From a virus: a stretch of DNA of 29,190 bases. Shown piece after piece: positions 1 through 6,443 of this stretch. Position 1 is the first letter of the stretch. Each line of letters opens with the position of its first letter. The position numbers and the translations under genes were made by a program. Location of the stretch: IMG/VR virus record IMGVR_UViG_3300005613_000316, positions 1-29,190 of that record, one strand, 5' to 3'. Under the pieces are notes generated by a model that saw nothing but the letters and a program-made list of their open reading frames with translations, did no database searches and was not told the DNA's origin.

Positions 1-396
1 GAAGATATAAAAGAAAATAAATTACTTGTTCACAGCAACTACACACTTACACACGGACTTAAAAACTCAACAAAAACAAACAAGAAGAGAACAGTGCCTT
101 TAAACGAACGAAGTCAACAGATTCTGAAAGAACAACCTGAAATAAGTGAATATGTATTTCCTTACGACAGATACTCTTTTATGAGTTTTTTCTACGACAG
201 AGCAAAAGAACTTAAAGAAGCTGGCTTGATAACACATAGGTATCGTCCTTATGATTTAAGGCACACCGCTATAAGTCGTTGGCTTGAAGCGCAAATTCCA
301 GTGGCTCAAGCAGCAAAATGGGCTGGAAACAGCTCAGAAGTTATATGGAAGCACTACGTAAACGTAACACAAGACTACGAAATGCCTATTTTATAA
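1..396 (+). CDS. int: Tyrosine recombinase (phage integrase), 3' part
   Basis: The reading frame is open from the first base, so this is the last 131 codons of a longer gene cut by the window edge; the GTG at 94 is an internal valine. Seen: a beta-hairpin stretch TKTNKKRTVPL, where the catalytic lysine of the family usually sits, then the box II motif YDLRHTAISRW, then AKWAGNSSEVIWKHYVN ending in the likely nucleophile tyrosine (HY). The usual GH before the last box is GN, a histidine-to-asparagine change that I remember from other cyanophage integrases. Known role: site-specific insertion and excision of phage DNA through a 3'-phosphotyrosine intermediate. The gene converges on a virion gene and overlaps it by 11 bp (386-396). 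The family is clear; specificity is unknown because the arm-binding and core-binding domains lie outside the window. Confidence 0.93.
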   Translation, partial: EDIKENKLLVHSNYTLTHGLKNSTKTNKKRTVPLNERSQQILKEQPEISEYVFPYDRYSFMSFFYDRAKELKEAGLITHRYRPYDLRHTAISRWLEAQIPVAQAAKWAGNSSEVIWKHYVNVTQDYEMPIL

Positions 397-769
397 CGTA
401 AATAGGCGAAACAATTTCAATGTTAAGATTTGTTGTGGCGCTGGCTTTACCCACGCGGGTCAAGAAAGCGCCCGACGCACTAATAAGAGAGAAATCTGCT
501 GTCCAGTTGGTGTAGTCGTAAATCTGACCAGAAGTAGTCAGAGACAAAAAGTAATCAGTTCCAGGCGTTAAGCTACTGAGACTCGTACACTGAGCATCGA
601 CATCAACACGAGTCAAATTGCCTGAACTAACAGAGTCGATAGCAAAACCAACGACAGAAGCATTAGCTCTTTCAGTCCCAATACCTTTAAAAAGAACACC
701 GTTCGACTCAACAAATACAGCATCACCTGCCGTAATGTCTTCACCAGCGTAAAAAGAAGCGATTGCCAT
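386..769 (-). CDS. Small virion-type protein, possible head decoration or fibre
   Basis: 127 residues, starting MAIASFYAGEDITAGDAVFV. The composition is rich in Ser, Thr, Gly, Ala and short beta-strand-like segments, with no signal peptide or membrane segment. The opening pattern (AGEDITAGDAVFV followed by a stretch on changing values) resembles small head-decoration or capsid-fibre proteins such as DUF2190-type proteins, but this is a resemblance, not a family assignment. It is the last gene of the left - strand block, tail-to-tail with the integrase; its TAG at 386-388 lies inside the end of int. A role in the virion is inferred from composition and neighbours. Confidence 0.75.
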   Translation of the reverse strand: MAIASFYAGEDITAGDAVFVESNGVLFKGIGTERANASVVGFAIDSVSSGNLTRVDVDAQCTSLSSLTPGTDYFLSLTTSGQIYDYTNWTADFSLISASGAFLTRVGKASATTNLNIEIVSPIYVIK

Positions 770-793
770 ATCGACCTAAACAATATTTATAGT

Positions 794-913
794 TTAGCGT
801 CCCTGGCCGATTCTTTTCTTCCTGCCGTGGTTAGGAAGGCTGTTTCGTCCTTGCCCCTGACGGGTTTTCTTAGGCTTGCGTTCGATCAATTGAGCGTTCT
901 TAGGCTTGGACAT
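794..913 (-). CDS. Very small basic protein, 39 aa
   Basis: A complete short frame with ATG at 911-913 and stop at 794-796. The product is almost entirely Lys, Arg, Gly, Gln, Asn and Pro: it opens MSKPKNAQLIERKPKKTRQG and closes HGRKKRIGQGR. The duplicated GQGR signature and strong positive charge make it look like a nucleic-acid-binding or virion-packaged peptide. I remember similar small basic proteins (QGKGR...RKRYRGQG type) in T4-like cyanophages. It fits tightly between two - strand virion genes. No known function. Confidence 0.7.
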   Translation of the reverse strand: MSKPKNAQLIERKPKKTRQGQGRNSLPNHGRKKRIGQGR

Positions 914-938
914 AGGTCGAAACGTTGACGGCTAGATT

Positions 939-1727
939 TTAGGTTGAAATCCAGTTCGTGCCATCCCACACCTTCAAGGCGCTGGTTAAGCTGTCATACC
1001 AGCCCTGTCCATCGACACTCGGAGAGGGTGATGCTTCACCATATGCAAAGCTCCTAACAGGTCCAGTTTCGTACCACCCACTTGTAGTCGCGTCGTAGAC
1101 AAAAAGGTTTCCAAGCAATTGATTGAACCAAAGAGTTCCGTCTCTAGGAGGTGCATTGAGTCCAGTGCCGGATGGAGGAACCTCACTCTTAAGTGCAATA
1201 GCTTCAGCATTCGTTTGATACCAATCAGGATTCTCTACACCATTACCTGAGGCATAAACAAAAAGACGCCCTTGATTCGTATCAAACCACATGCTGCCGG
1301 GTACTACGTTATCCCCAGGCCCACCTGATATAACAGTTTTTGTGCTTTCTTCCCCAGAAATAGTTATAAAACTACCCGAGTAGTTGATACCGACAGAACC
1401 CTGAGCGATTGTTCCTACATTGACAACAGAGGTGCCTCCACTAACAGTAATGTATATACCAGAGCCACCTACGACACCAGAAACAACTGCAGAGGCTTCT
1501 GTAGATATGCCGGATATGGTTGTATTTAAATCTTCCAGTATGCGTACAACACCCTCGAAAGAGTAGGGATACCCCTGAGGGCATCTTGAATAACTTACTG
1601 TGCCCACGCCGCTTACCGTGCTGAGAATGTTTTCAATGACTTGTACGATCCCTTCAAAATTATGTGTGTGAAGAGACCGAGGAGGAGATCCGTGAGTAGG
1701 GCACGGAGGACTATTTATCTCGGGCAT
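939..1727 (-). CDS. Tail-fibre-like protein with WFD/LFVY repeats
   Basis: 262 residues. The first about 75 residues contain a duplicated unit (HNFEGIVQVIENILSTVSG and YSFEGVVRILEDLNTTISG), each followed by a beta-rich Gly/Ser stretch. The C-terminal half has three copies of a short motif: GSMWFDTNQGRLFVY...DWYQT, DGTLWFNQLLGNLFVY...GWYET and GQGWYDSLTSALKVWDGTNW. Such G-x-W-[FY]-[DN]...L-x-V-[YW]...W modules are common in phage tail-fibre and structural proteins, and a related copy (GETWVDSS...LSVWNGSSW) occurs in the protein at 8717-9340. Its start overlaps the end of the upstream small gene by 17 bp, which suggests coupled translation. Fibre function is inferred from repeats and composition. 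Confidence 0.8.
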   Translation of the reverse strand: MPEINSPPCPTHGSPPRSLHTHNFEGIVQVIENILSTVSGVGTVSYSRCPQGYPYSFEGVVRILEDLNTTISGISTEASAVVSGVVGGSGIYITVSGGTSVVNVGTIAQGSVGINYSGSFITISGEESTKTVISGGPGDNVVPGSMWFDTNQGRLFVYASGNGVENPDWYQTNAEAIALKSEVPPSGTGLNAPPRDGTLWFNQLLGNLFVYDATTSGWYETGPVRSFAYGEASPSPSVDGQGWYDSLTSALKVWDGTNWIST

Positions 1728-1905
1728 CTAGATACATACCTCCAACCTCCACTTTAACTGATTCTGGAGTTTCTTTTTCTTCTAAAAGTTCGTGTATTCC
1801 CAGGTCTTCAGCTAAAAGCCAGGCAGGCATGCCTAGAGAATTAGCTCGTTCTCTTAGTGCTGACCAGGTTTTTGGTCTAACAGCTTGCCGTGACATGAGA
1901 CCCAT
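1711..1905 (-). CDS. Small hypothetical protein
   Basis: About 64 residues. The frame can be extended to a TTG at 1914, but ATG codons at 1905 and 1896 (MGLMSRQAVRP / MSRQAVRP) are better starts; none has a clear Shine-Dalgarno sequence, so the start is uncertain. The body is helical (TWSALRERANSLGMPAWLLAEDLGIHELLEE) with an acidic end. It is the first gene of the left - strand block and overlaps the downstream fibre-like gene by 17 bp. The overlap and codon pattern make it likely real. No family recognised; a chaperone or structural accessory role would be a guess. Confidence 0.6.
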   Translation of the reverse strand: MGLMSRQAVRPKTWSALRERANSLGMPAWLLAEDLGIHELLEEKETPESVKVEVGGMYLDARDK

Positions 1906-2184
1906 GATACCCAAGTTGTTAGCTGAATTTTAAACCATTATGGAATACTTCGCTAGCCACGCAGTCGTCTGAGATAATCCACTTGAAAACAAATTCTTAG
2001 AGCGCCTACTTTTTGTAGGAAATGTCGCCAAATTCGTTTATTTATACTGATATTAAATAATTAATTAGGGTAAATACTGATTTTTGGTTCAATTGTCGTT
2101 TGGTCTCTTTAGTTAAATTGCGTTGTCTTGCGCCAATCCCATCGAAAAACTCCTTTAGATAGAAAAGTCTTCTACCTAGGAAAA
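1906..2184. other. AT-rich intergenic region between divergent blocks
   Basis: About 280 bp separate the left - strand virion block from the + strand cassette starting near 2185. The stretch around 2035-2095 is very AT-rich and must hold the divergent start signals, yet I could not pair convincing -35 and -10 boxes at a normal spacing on either strand. A short hairpin, CCTAC-TTTTT-GTAGG, lies at 2005-2019 without a following T-run. I saw no tRNA-like segment that would mark an attachment site. Confidence 0.5.
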
Positions 2185-2346
2185 ATGACCGACACTACAC
2201 TTGTATGCGCTCTAGGCGCTCTGTGTGCTAGTCTTACGGGACAAGAACAAGAACAACACTTATGGACACGCGCCACACCAGGGCAGCCGCGTTGCTTGGC
2301 TTGTTGGAGCCTTCGCTACCTGACCCGCCTTCAGGTAAACCAGTAA
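2185..2346 (+). CDS. Small hypothetical protein, 53 aa
   Basis: The frame starts upstream with a TTG at 2128, but the ATG at 2185 is better placed: it has AGGA four bases before it. Product begins MTDTTLVCALGALCASLTG and ends near PRCLACWSLRYLTRLQ. The CxxC in PRCLACW could be half of a metal site. The last 85 bp overlap the HNH-like gene at 2262 in another frame. No family recognised; it may be a short leader gene coupled to the endonuclease, or a spurious frame. Confidence 0.4.
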   Translation: MTDTTLVCALGALCASLTGQEQEQHLWTRATPGQPRCLACWSLRYLTRLQVNQ

Positions 2347-2948
2347 GTACCGATAGACGAGGACACTGGAGTGTTGAGCACTTCGCCACGGTTGTGCGTT
2401 GGTCTTGTCTGTGCGGTCGATCAGAGCCATTCCTTTTGCTCCCGGAGGACTCAGCTCTTGTCAGGCTTCCTTTAGACGGGATCCATTCCTGCGAGGTCTG
2501 TCGGACTGAGCTTTTCGCTGCTCGTACAAAAACTCAACGACTGTCAGCTTGGATCAACCAACACCGTGCCTGCCTAAAGGAAGACTCTTGTTTAGAGTTT
2601 CCAGACTTAGACTTAAACTGCAAAACTCCAGTCAGAGAAAGGCTTTCTCGCAGGCGCCGGTTTATCTACGAGCAGTTTTGGAAGAAAACAGTGCGCTCAG
2701 ATACATACGTGCACCTGAGTTGCCAGAATGACTTGTGTATCAATCCCTACCATCTATGTCTGACAAAATCACCAGCAACGAAATTGACGGAGGAAGCTCG
2801 CAGGCTTATTGTGACCTTGGCTTCCAAAGGGATATCGACCTGTACGATTCAAGCAATCTTGCAAGAGCAGCACTTTATAAAGCTGTCCGTGAGATCGATA
2901 CAAAGAACGATAAAAGACATAAACAGATTCAGCAGTTGCGTTTCTTGA
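2262..2948 (+). CDS. HNH-like endonuclease with C-terminal helix-turn-helix
   Basis: 228 residues. Seen: a first half with paired cysteines (CLC 49-51, CEVC 77-80) that may bind zinc, then VHLSCQNDLCINPYHL at about 150-165, matching the H...C-x4-C-x-N-P-x-H core of His-Me-finger (HNH) nucleases (H151, C154, C159, N161, H164). Residues about 175-220 (TEEARRLIVTLASKGIS... SVRSIQRTIKDI) look like a helix-turn-helix, a common partner domain in phage HNH proteins. Known role of the family: DNA nicking or cleavage, often as free-standing homing enzymes. Neighbours on both sides overlap it out of frame. ATG at 2262 has no clear Shine-Dalgarno sequence, so the N-terminus is provisional. Confidence 0.7.
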   Translation: MDTRHTRAAALLGLLEPSLPDPPSGKPVSTDRRGHWSVEHFATVVRWSCLCGRSEPFLLLPEDSALVRLPLDGIHSCEVCRTELFAARTKTQRLSAWINQHRACLKEDSCLEFPDLDLNCKTPVRERLSRRRRFIYEQFWKKTVRSDTYVHLSCQNDLCINPYHLCLTKSPATKLTEEARRLIVTLASKGISTCTIQAILQEQHFIKLSVRSIQRTIKDINRFSSCVS

Positions 2949-3172
2949 TTTATGAATTAAAGTCTTTGCAACCTGCTGATCTTAATGAAATTTCGGAGTC
3001 GCTTGGTCAGTCCCACACTGTGACCTTGCGGCAGTTGAAGAAATTAAGAAAGCTTGATCTCGTCGTTCGCACGAGATTTGAACATCACACTTTGTACTGC
3101 ATCAATGGCGATTTCAACCAGTTCATCGAAGACATCCTTGAATCTTTCTACTTCGGAAACGAAGTCTATTAA
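2936..3172 (+). CDS. Winged-helix DNA-binding protein (ArsR-like fold)
   Basis: The frame is open back to an ATG at 2735, but that would overlap the HNH-like gene by 214 bp in another frame, and the extra N-terminal residues look unlike a protein domain. TTG codons at 2936 and 2945, the latter overlapping the upstream TGA, are more economical starts; the choice is uncertain. The supported part, LRFLIYELKSLQPADLNEIS through LRKLDLVVRTRFEHHTLYCI, has the helix - helix-turn-helix - beta-wing order of ArsR/MarR-like regulators (ADLNEISESLGQSHTVTLRQLKKLRKL as recognition region). Likely a small transcription regulator of the early or lysogeny region. The operator is unknown; the palindromes at 3571-3677 are nearby candidates. 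Confidence 0.65.
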   Translation: MRFLIYELKSLQPADLNEISESLGQSHTVTLRQLKKLRKLDLVVRTRFEHHTLYCINGDFNQFIEDILESFYFGNEVY

Positions 3173-3566
3173 AGAACCTCTATGGGATTCACGTTTCATT
3201 ATTCCTAACCTCCCGCCTTGGATTTACTCGGATAATGAGCCTCCTATTTCTGTAACCGATTGTGTAGCAAAGATATCTGCTCTTGAATACACGATTGTTG
3301 ATATCGATTTACAGATCGATATAAGGCAGTCGGAAATGTCTATGGGCAACAGCCGATATCAAAACTCCTATGACTTTGAAAAATGGCGTTGTCAAGCTCT
3401 TAAAGCTAAACAGTCACAATACTACTTACTTAACGCATACAAGTACTGGTTAATACTGAATGATCCCAAGACCCTTGACGAACCCTCAAAGCTCGATAAA
3501 CTGATCGAGTTGTTGATCGAGGAACCTTCCGACTTCGTCCAGCAAGCCCAAGCACTTCTAGACTAA
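3105..3566 (+). CDS. Hypothetical protein with helical core
   Basis: The frame is open from an earlier ATG at 3054, but the ATG at 3105 gives a smaller overlap (68 bp) with the winged-helix gene; the first about 25 residues are Ser/Thr-rich and the true start could lie still later. The core, KISALEYTIVDIDLQIDIRQ through KAKQSQYYLLNAYKYWLI, is predicted helical and coiled-coil-like, with a conserved-looking W-R-C-Q-A-L-K-A-K segment. I remember proteins of this type in cyanophages, usually of unknown function. Followed by the hairpin-rich gap at 3571-3701. Confidence 0.65.
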   Translation: MAISTSSSKTSLNLSTSETKSIKEPLWDSRFIIPNLPPWIYSDNEPPISVTDCVAKISALEYTIVDIDLQIDIRQSEMSMGNSRYQNSYDFEKWRCQALKAKQSQYYLLNAYKYWLILNDPKTLDEPSKLDKLIELLIEEPSDFVQQAQALLD

Positions 3567-3570
3567 AAAA

Positions 3571-3598
3571 GTTGACCAGTAAGAAGGGTCTGGTCAAC
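3571..3598 (-). terminator. Inverted repeat, intrinsic-terminator-like on the minus strand
   Basis: GTTGACCAG (3571-3579) and CTGGTCAAC (3590-3598) form a perfect 9-bp stem with a 10-nt loop. On the - strand the stem is followed by six T (complement of A 3565-3570), the layout of a rho-independent terminator; on + no T-run follows. No - strand gene is evident just upstream, so it would end an antisense or unannotated transcript. It could instead be an operator for one of the adjacent HTH proteins. Confidence 0.5.
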
Positions 3599-3701
3599 GT
3601 TAGGGGTGCTGGTATCCTTTTCACCCTTTCGGACCAGCGGTAACTCGCCCAGTCTGCCTGGATCCAGGTGGTCAACGGGGAGCCCCTTTGCTTTAAAAAT
3701 T
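3599..3701. promoter_or_regulatory. Repeat- and palindrome-rich leader before the HTH gene
   Basis: This gap contains a second inverted repeat, GCTGGT (3608-3613) with ACCAGC (3633-3638), a perfect 12-bp palindrome CCTGGATCCAGG (3657-3668), and the 9-mer TGGTCAACG at 3669-3677, a repeat of 3591-3599 in the first hairpin. GACCAG also occurs at 3574 and 3632. The density of symmetric elements suggests an operator region, a structured leader RNA or a recombination site. Which of these it is cannot be decided from sequence alone. Confidence 0.5.
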
Positions 3702-4028
3702 ATGTTTGCCGAAAATCTAAAAAGAGAACTCAAGATTATTTCAGACACACTCAGCAGTATTGATGTTTCACTTCAAATGCTTGCGGCCAAGGACACAGGA
3801 ACTCCCACGATGCTTGTCGGCAAAAAAATTGTTGCTCAACGACTCGGGGTTCCAGCTATAGCTGTAGACAAATTAATTCACCAAGGAGTTGCATCCAGGG
3901 GAAAATCAGGCTTAATCGAAGGAAGACACTACTGCAAGCTTGATCCGGATGAGAACAACCCTTCTAAATTCTTGTATGATGCTAATGAAATTCTTCAATC
4001 GGCTTGGAGCAACTTTATTTATGACTGA
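3702..4028 (+). CDS. Excisionase-like helix-turn-helix protein
   Basis: The ATG at 3702 (MFAENLKRELKII) is preferred to the upstream ATG at 3606, whose extra residues are translated from the hairpin-rich gap. 108 residues: a helical N-terminus (ELKIISDTLSSIDVSLQML) that could dimerise, then KKIVAQRLGVPAIAVDKLIH as an HTH, then GLIEGRHYCKLDPDENN, the turn and wing typical of small phage excisionase or AlpA-type proteins. In a phage with an integrase this could be the directionality factor or a small repressor. It overlaps the next gene by 8 bp (ATGACTGA), so the two are probably co-translated. Confidence 0.65.
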   Translation: MFAENLKRELKIISDTLSSIDVSLQMLAAKDTGTPTMLVGKKIVAQRLGVPAIAVDKLIHQGVASRGKSGLIEGRHYCKLDPDENNPSKFLYDANEILQSAWSNFIYD

Positions 4029-4437
4029 GTTTTCTAAGAACGCTAAAAAGATTCAAGCTCTTTTTCAAGGCAACGAAGCGGAGCGAATGCTTTCCGCAAG
4101 TGTTATCCGCACTATTTTGTCGGACATGATACGTCTTTATTTTGAGAATAGAAAAGCTAAAGGCAAAGGATGTTTAGTTTTTAATCCTGATGAACCCGAG
4201 ACAAGTAAGTATATAACTGTCAGAGAACTTGAGCAGGATTTAGCCATTGCTCAAGAAGCTATGGATCGAGAGATTACTAATATGTTTGAAAAAATTATCA
4301 AGGTTATTGAAAAAGAAGATAACGACGAACAAGCCATTGTCTCAATGGTGTCTGATGAAGGTTTGCACATTCATCTGATCGATGCAGACGAAGCAAACAA
4401 ACGAATCGATGAAGCAGCTAACGGATTGATTCTCTGA
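4021..4437 (+). CDS. Hypothetical acidic helical protein
   Basis: The ATG at 4021 overlaps the end of the upstream HTH gene (ATGACTGA); the longer frame to 3940 is unneeded. 138 residues, strongly charged: SKNAKKIQALFQGNEAERML, a helical middle (RELEQDLAIAQEAMDREITN) and an acidic stretch (EKEDNDEQ) near residue 105. No catalytic motif seen. Its stop shares bases with the next start (TGATG at 4435-4439). Membership in a tightly packed + operon supports it as a real gene. I do not recognise the family. Confidence 0.7.
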   Translation: MTEFSKNAKKIQALFQGNEAERMLSASVIRTILSDMIRLYFENRKAKGKGCLVFNPDEPETSKYITVRELEQDLAIAQEAMDREITNMFEKIIKVIEKEDNDEQAIVSMVSDEGLHIHLIDADEANKRIDEAANGLIL

Positions 4438-4706
4438 TGCCACGCAAAAAACGACCGGAACCGAAACCAAAATTTAAAATTGGTGATCGAGTTAAAGACA
4501 GAAACCGACTGTCTTATTGTTTCTCCAGTCCTAACGCTGCCGAGTGTCAAAAACTATACGGTGAGATTAGAACAGGAGTTATCGAAGATGTAGTTATGAA
4601 AACAATAGCGAACGGAACAAGGCATATTTATTACGAAGTTATCTGGGACGATAAGAAAACACCAAGCCAACACAGTCAAATGCGATTGGTTTTGGTCGAA
4701 GACTAG
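4437..4706 (+). CDS. Small SH3/KOW-like beta-barrel protein
   Basis: 89 residues. After a basic, proline-rich leader (MPRKKRPEPKPK) comes KFKIGDRVKDRNRL, then GVIEDVV...YYEVIWDD and QMRLVLVED. Alternating GDRV / G-x-I-x-D / Y-x-V-x-W-D strands are typical of small SH3-like barrels found in phage and plasmid genomes. Such proteins often bind nucleic acid or a partner, but the substrate here is unknown. Start overlaps the previous stop (TGATG); the MTase-like gene starts 6 bp after its stop. Confidence is good for the gene and modest for the fold. Confidence 0.75.
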   Translation: MPRKKRPEPKPKFKIGDRVKDRNRLSYCFSSPNAAECQKLYGEIRTGVIEDVVMKTIANGTRHIYYEVIWDDKKTPSQHSQMRLVLVED

Positions 4707-4712
4707 ATACTG

Positions 4713-5291
4713 ATGGTCTTAGCCTCTAAAGATTTTGTCTCTCCTCCAGAATTAGTTGCTACAACAACTGCTTTTTTAGGAGGAGAAATTTTTTTAGATC
4801 CAGCTTCAAGTGAACACGCAAACGCAGTTGTTCAGGCAACTAGATATTTTGATTGGAAAAATAATGGGCTAACTCAAGAGTGGAAAGGTAAAAATATTTA
4901 TTTATATCCACCCAGAGACATATCAATAAAAAATGAGCAGCCTAAGTCCACGCGGTTATTTGAAAAATCTAAATACTTTAAGAAGTCAAACCAAAGAATC
5001 TGGCTTGAGCTTGCCTACGCTAAATGGTTAAGAAAAGAGTTTGACGAAGGAATTGTATTTATTACGTCTACAGAAGTTGCTTTACTCGTGACGCAGAAAG
5101 CAGGAATCGATCTCCCGGTTTGCATACTTAAAGATCACCCAAAACTTTTAACAGACGACAAAACTTTAAAACCTTTAAAACAGTCAAGAGTTTTTGGATT
5201 TGTTTTTTATTTGCCTTCAGTTACAGACTATCAACGTCGAATCCATGATTTTCGCCAACAATATAGTGATCTCGGTCGTGTATATTTCTAA
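4713..5291 (+). CDS. Phage Dam-like (N6-adenine) methyltransferase family, altered catalytic motif
   Basis: 192 residues. Seen: SPPELVATTTAFLGGEIFLDPASS (residues 10-33), matching the substrate/AdoMet-binding opening of phage Dam-like methyltransferases (Phage_Methyltransf type: ...LGGIDLDPASS...A..YF...NGL...W.G). GLTQEWKGKNIYLYPPRD (52-69) aligns with their W-x-G...NPPY segment, but the catalytic tetrapeptide NPPY/DPPY reads YPPR (65-68). That change suggests lost or altered methylation chemistry. The rest (WLELAYAKWL, GIVFITSTEVALLV, RVFGFVFYLPS) keeps the family's strand order. It may be a DNA-binding remnant, a mimic or an enzyme with unusual residues. Its end overlaps the convergent gene at 5221-5532. 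Confidence 0.72.
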   Translation: MVLASKDFVSPPELVATTTAFLGGEIFLDPASSEHANAVVQATRYFDWKNNGLTQEWKGKNIYLYPPRDISIKNEQPKSTRLFEKSKYFKKSNQRIWLELAYAKWLRKEFDEGIVFITSTEVALLVTQKAGIDLPVCILKDHPKLLTDDKTLKPLKQSRVFGFVFYLPSVTDYQRRIHDFRQQYSDLGRVYF

Positions 5292-5532
5292 GATCTTCAC
5301 GAGACTCCCAAGATTCGTCAGGACCATAAGGATGGCGCTCGCCAAATCCAAAACCAACGGGACGACTTTTTTGTAGGGATTGTCTTAGCTCTCGCTTGTA
5401 TTGTTGTTTCTCGTTTGCGCCAGCAAAAATACGACCCGCTAGACGAAAAGCAGGGTTTTTTTCGACGTGGTATTCACGACGAAAAATACTTGAATAACCC
5501 CTTCTTTCAGCAGGGCGCCTGCCTAAAGACAT
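5221..5532 (-). CDS. Small charged hypothetical protein
   Basis: 103 residues, rich in Arg, Glu and Gly, starting MSLGRRPAERRGYSS; the middle reads RLAGRIFAGANEKQQYKREL. It fills the gap between the Dam-like gene and the glycine-rich virion gene, sharing 71 bp with the former tail-to-tail. Its start codon lies in one copy of a 26-bp tandem duplication (5525-5576), and no Shine-Dalgarno sequence is visible. It could be a minor virion or assembly protein at the end of the late block. Family not recognised; the long convergent overlap lowers certainty. Confidence 0.55.
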   Translation of the reverse strand: MSLGRRPAERRGYSSIFRREYHVEKNPAFRLAGRIFAGANEKQQYKRELRQSLQKSRPVGFGFGERHPYGPDESWESREDLRNIHDRDHYIVGENHGFDVDSL

Positions 5533-5576
5533 TTTATTAGTAAATCGAGTAAAGACATTTTATGAGTAAGTCGAGT
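5525..5576. repeat. 26-bp tandem duplication at a gene junction
   Basis: Two adjacent 26-base units, 5525-5550 and 5551-5576, each starting AAAGACATTTTAT and ending TCGAGT, differ at only two positions. They span the last codons of the glycine-rich virion gene and the start of the next one on the - strand, so the start region (complement of CAT) is duplicated. The second ATG, at 5558, is in a different frame and opens only an 11-codon ORF. Confidence 0.85.
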
Positions 5577-6399
5577 AAGTCATGAAATCTTTTTTAGCTT
5601 TATCGCCGCCGTAATAATCGGTCATTGCCTGGCGCGTATATTGTTGTTGAGGTTTATAACCTTCATTTTTAGGGTTTAAAAATGCTTGAGTCTGAGGGCC
5701 TGAATAATCAAACATTTCTCCTGTTTTTGCAGCTTCCATATATTTATTTATTTGCGCATCGTATCGACTAGGGTCGACAGAAACCACTGGGGGATTTTTA
5801 GCAAGCTCCATGCTCTCACGACTAAAAGGAGAGTATGAATCTAAAACACCTCGCAGATCACTTACTTCTTTCGAATAATCTAATTTACCAAAACCTGCTG
5901 CCGTTTCAGGAGTAGCTGCCATCCCAGCAATCCTAGGCGTAGCGCCGTAAGCACGAAGAGGACCTTCATCGTAATAAGTGCCTGGATAACCCAATAGAGC
6001 AGTATATTCTTCTGCTGATGTCTGACCGGTTACACTATATGTAATGTCCTGGAGAATACCGCGAGTTTGATCTGCAGTGGTGTCGCTTAAAGAATTTGTA
6101 TAATCAGCAACTTCTTGAGTGCCCGCAAAGATAGCATCGAAGCCATAAGGGTCGCCGCTAAATGCACGAACAACATTACCGGCTGCATCTAAGTACTCAG
6201 GAATTCGTGCCCACCAAGGGGTAGATCCTCCGGACGACCCGCCAAAGACATTAGAAGTAGCGGGTAAATTTGTATAATCACCTACTGTGTTCCACCCTGT
6301 ATTAAAAACAGATGAGCCACCACCAAAAATATCTCCACCTAAATTAAAATCACTAGGGTTTGCGACACCTCCAAATCCACCAGGAGCACCAAAAGTCAT
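5560..6399 (-). CDS. Glycine-rich virion protein
   Basis: 279 residues. The first about 60 residues are Gly/Ser/Phe-rich (FGAPGGFGGVANPSDFNLGG), followed by a mixed region (TPWWARIPEYLDAAGNVVRAF) and an extended C-terminus with Tyr, Pro and Gln (GYKPQQQYTRQAMTDYYGGD). No membrane segment, enzyme motif or known domain is visible. Composition and position between other virion-type genes suggest a minor structural or internal protein. The final codons STYS lie in the tandem duplication, so the duplication may have remodelled its C-terminus. Function unknown. Confidence 0.75.
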   Translation of the reverse strand: MTFGAPGGFGGVANPSDFNLGGDIFGGGSSVFNTGWNTVGDYTNLPATSNVFGGSSGGSTPWWARIPEYLDAAGNVVRAFSGDPYGFDAIFAGTQEVADYTNSLSDTTADQTRGILQDITYSVTGQTSAEEYTALLGYPGTYYDEGPLRAYGATPRIAGMAATPETAAGFGKLDYSKEVSDLRGVLDSYSPFSRESMELAKNPPVVSVDPSRYDAQINKYMEAAKTGEMFDYSGPQTQAFLNPKNEGYKPQQQYTRQAMTDYYGGDKAKKDFMTYSTYS

Positions 6400-6443
6400 T
6401 AGTTCTACAAGCGTTACCTAAATTATACTTCTAAAGCAAAAAA

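Noticed and set aside
94-96. GTG as start of the integrase
   Set aside because: The same frame is open to base 1 and encodes integrase-like residues (TKTNKKRT), so the gene begins outside the window.
2005-2019. CCTAC-TTTTT-GTAGG as a terminator
   Set aside because: Only five base pairs and no T-run after the stem on either strand.
1906-2184. tRNA remnant or attP in the intergenic region
   Set aside because: No T-loop, anticodon-stem or CCA-like pattern could be placed; no direct repeat of integrase-core type was seen.
3563-3748. Minus-strand frame covering the hairpin-rich gap
   Set aside because: Short, low-pattern product, and the DNA is dominated by palindromes; an RNA or operator explains it better. 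A non-coding transcript stays possible.
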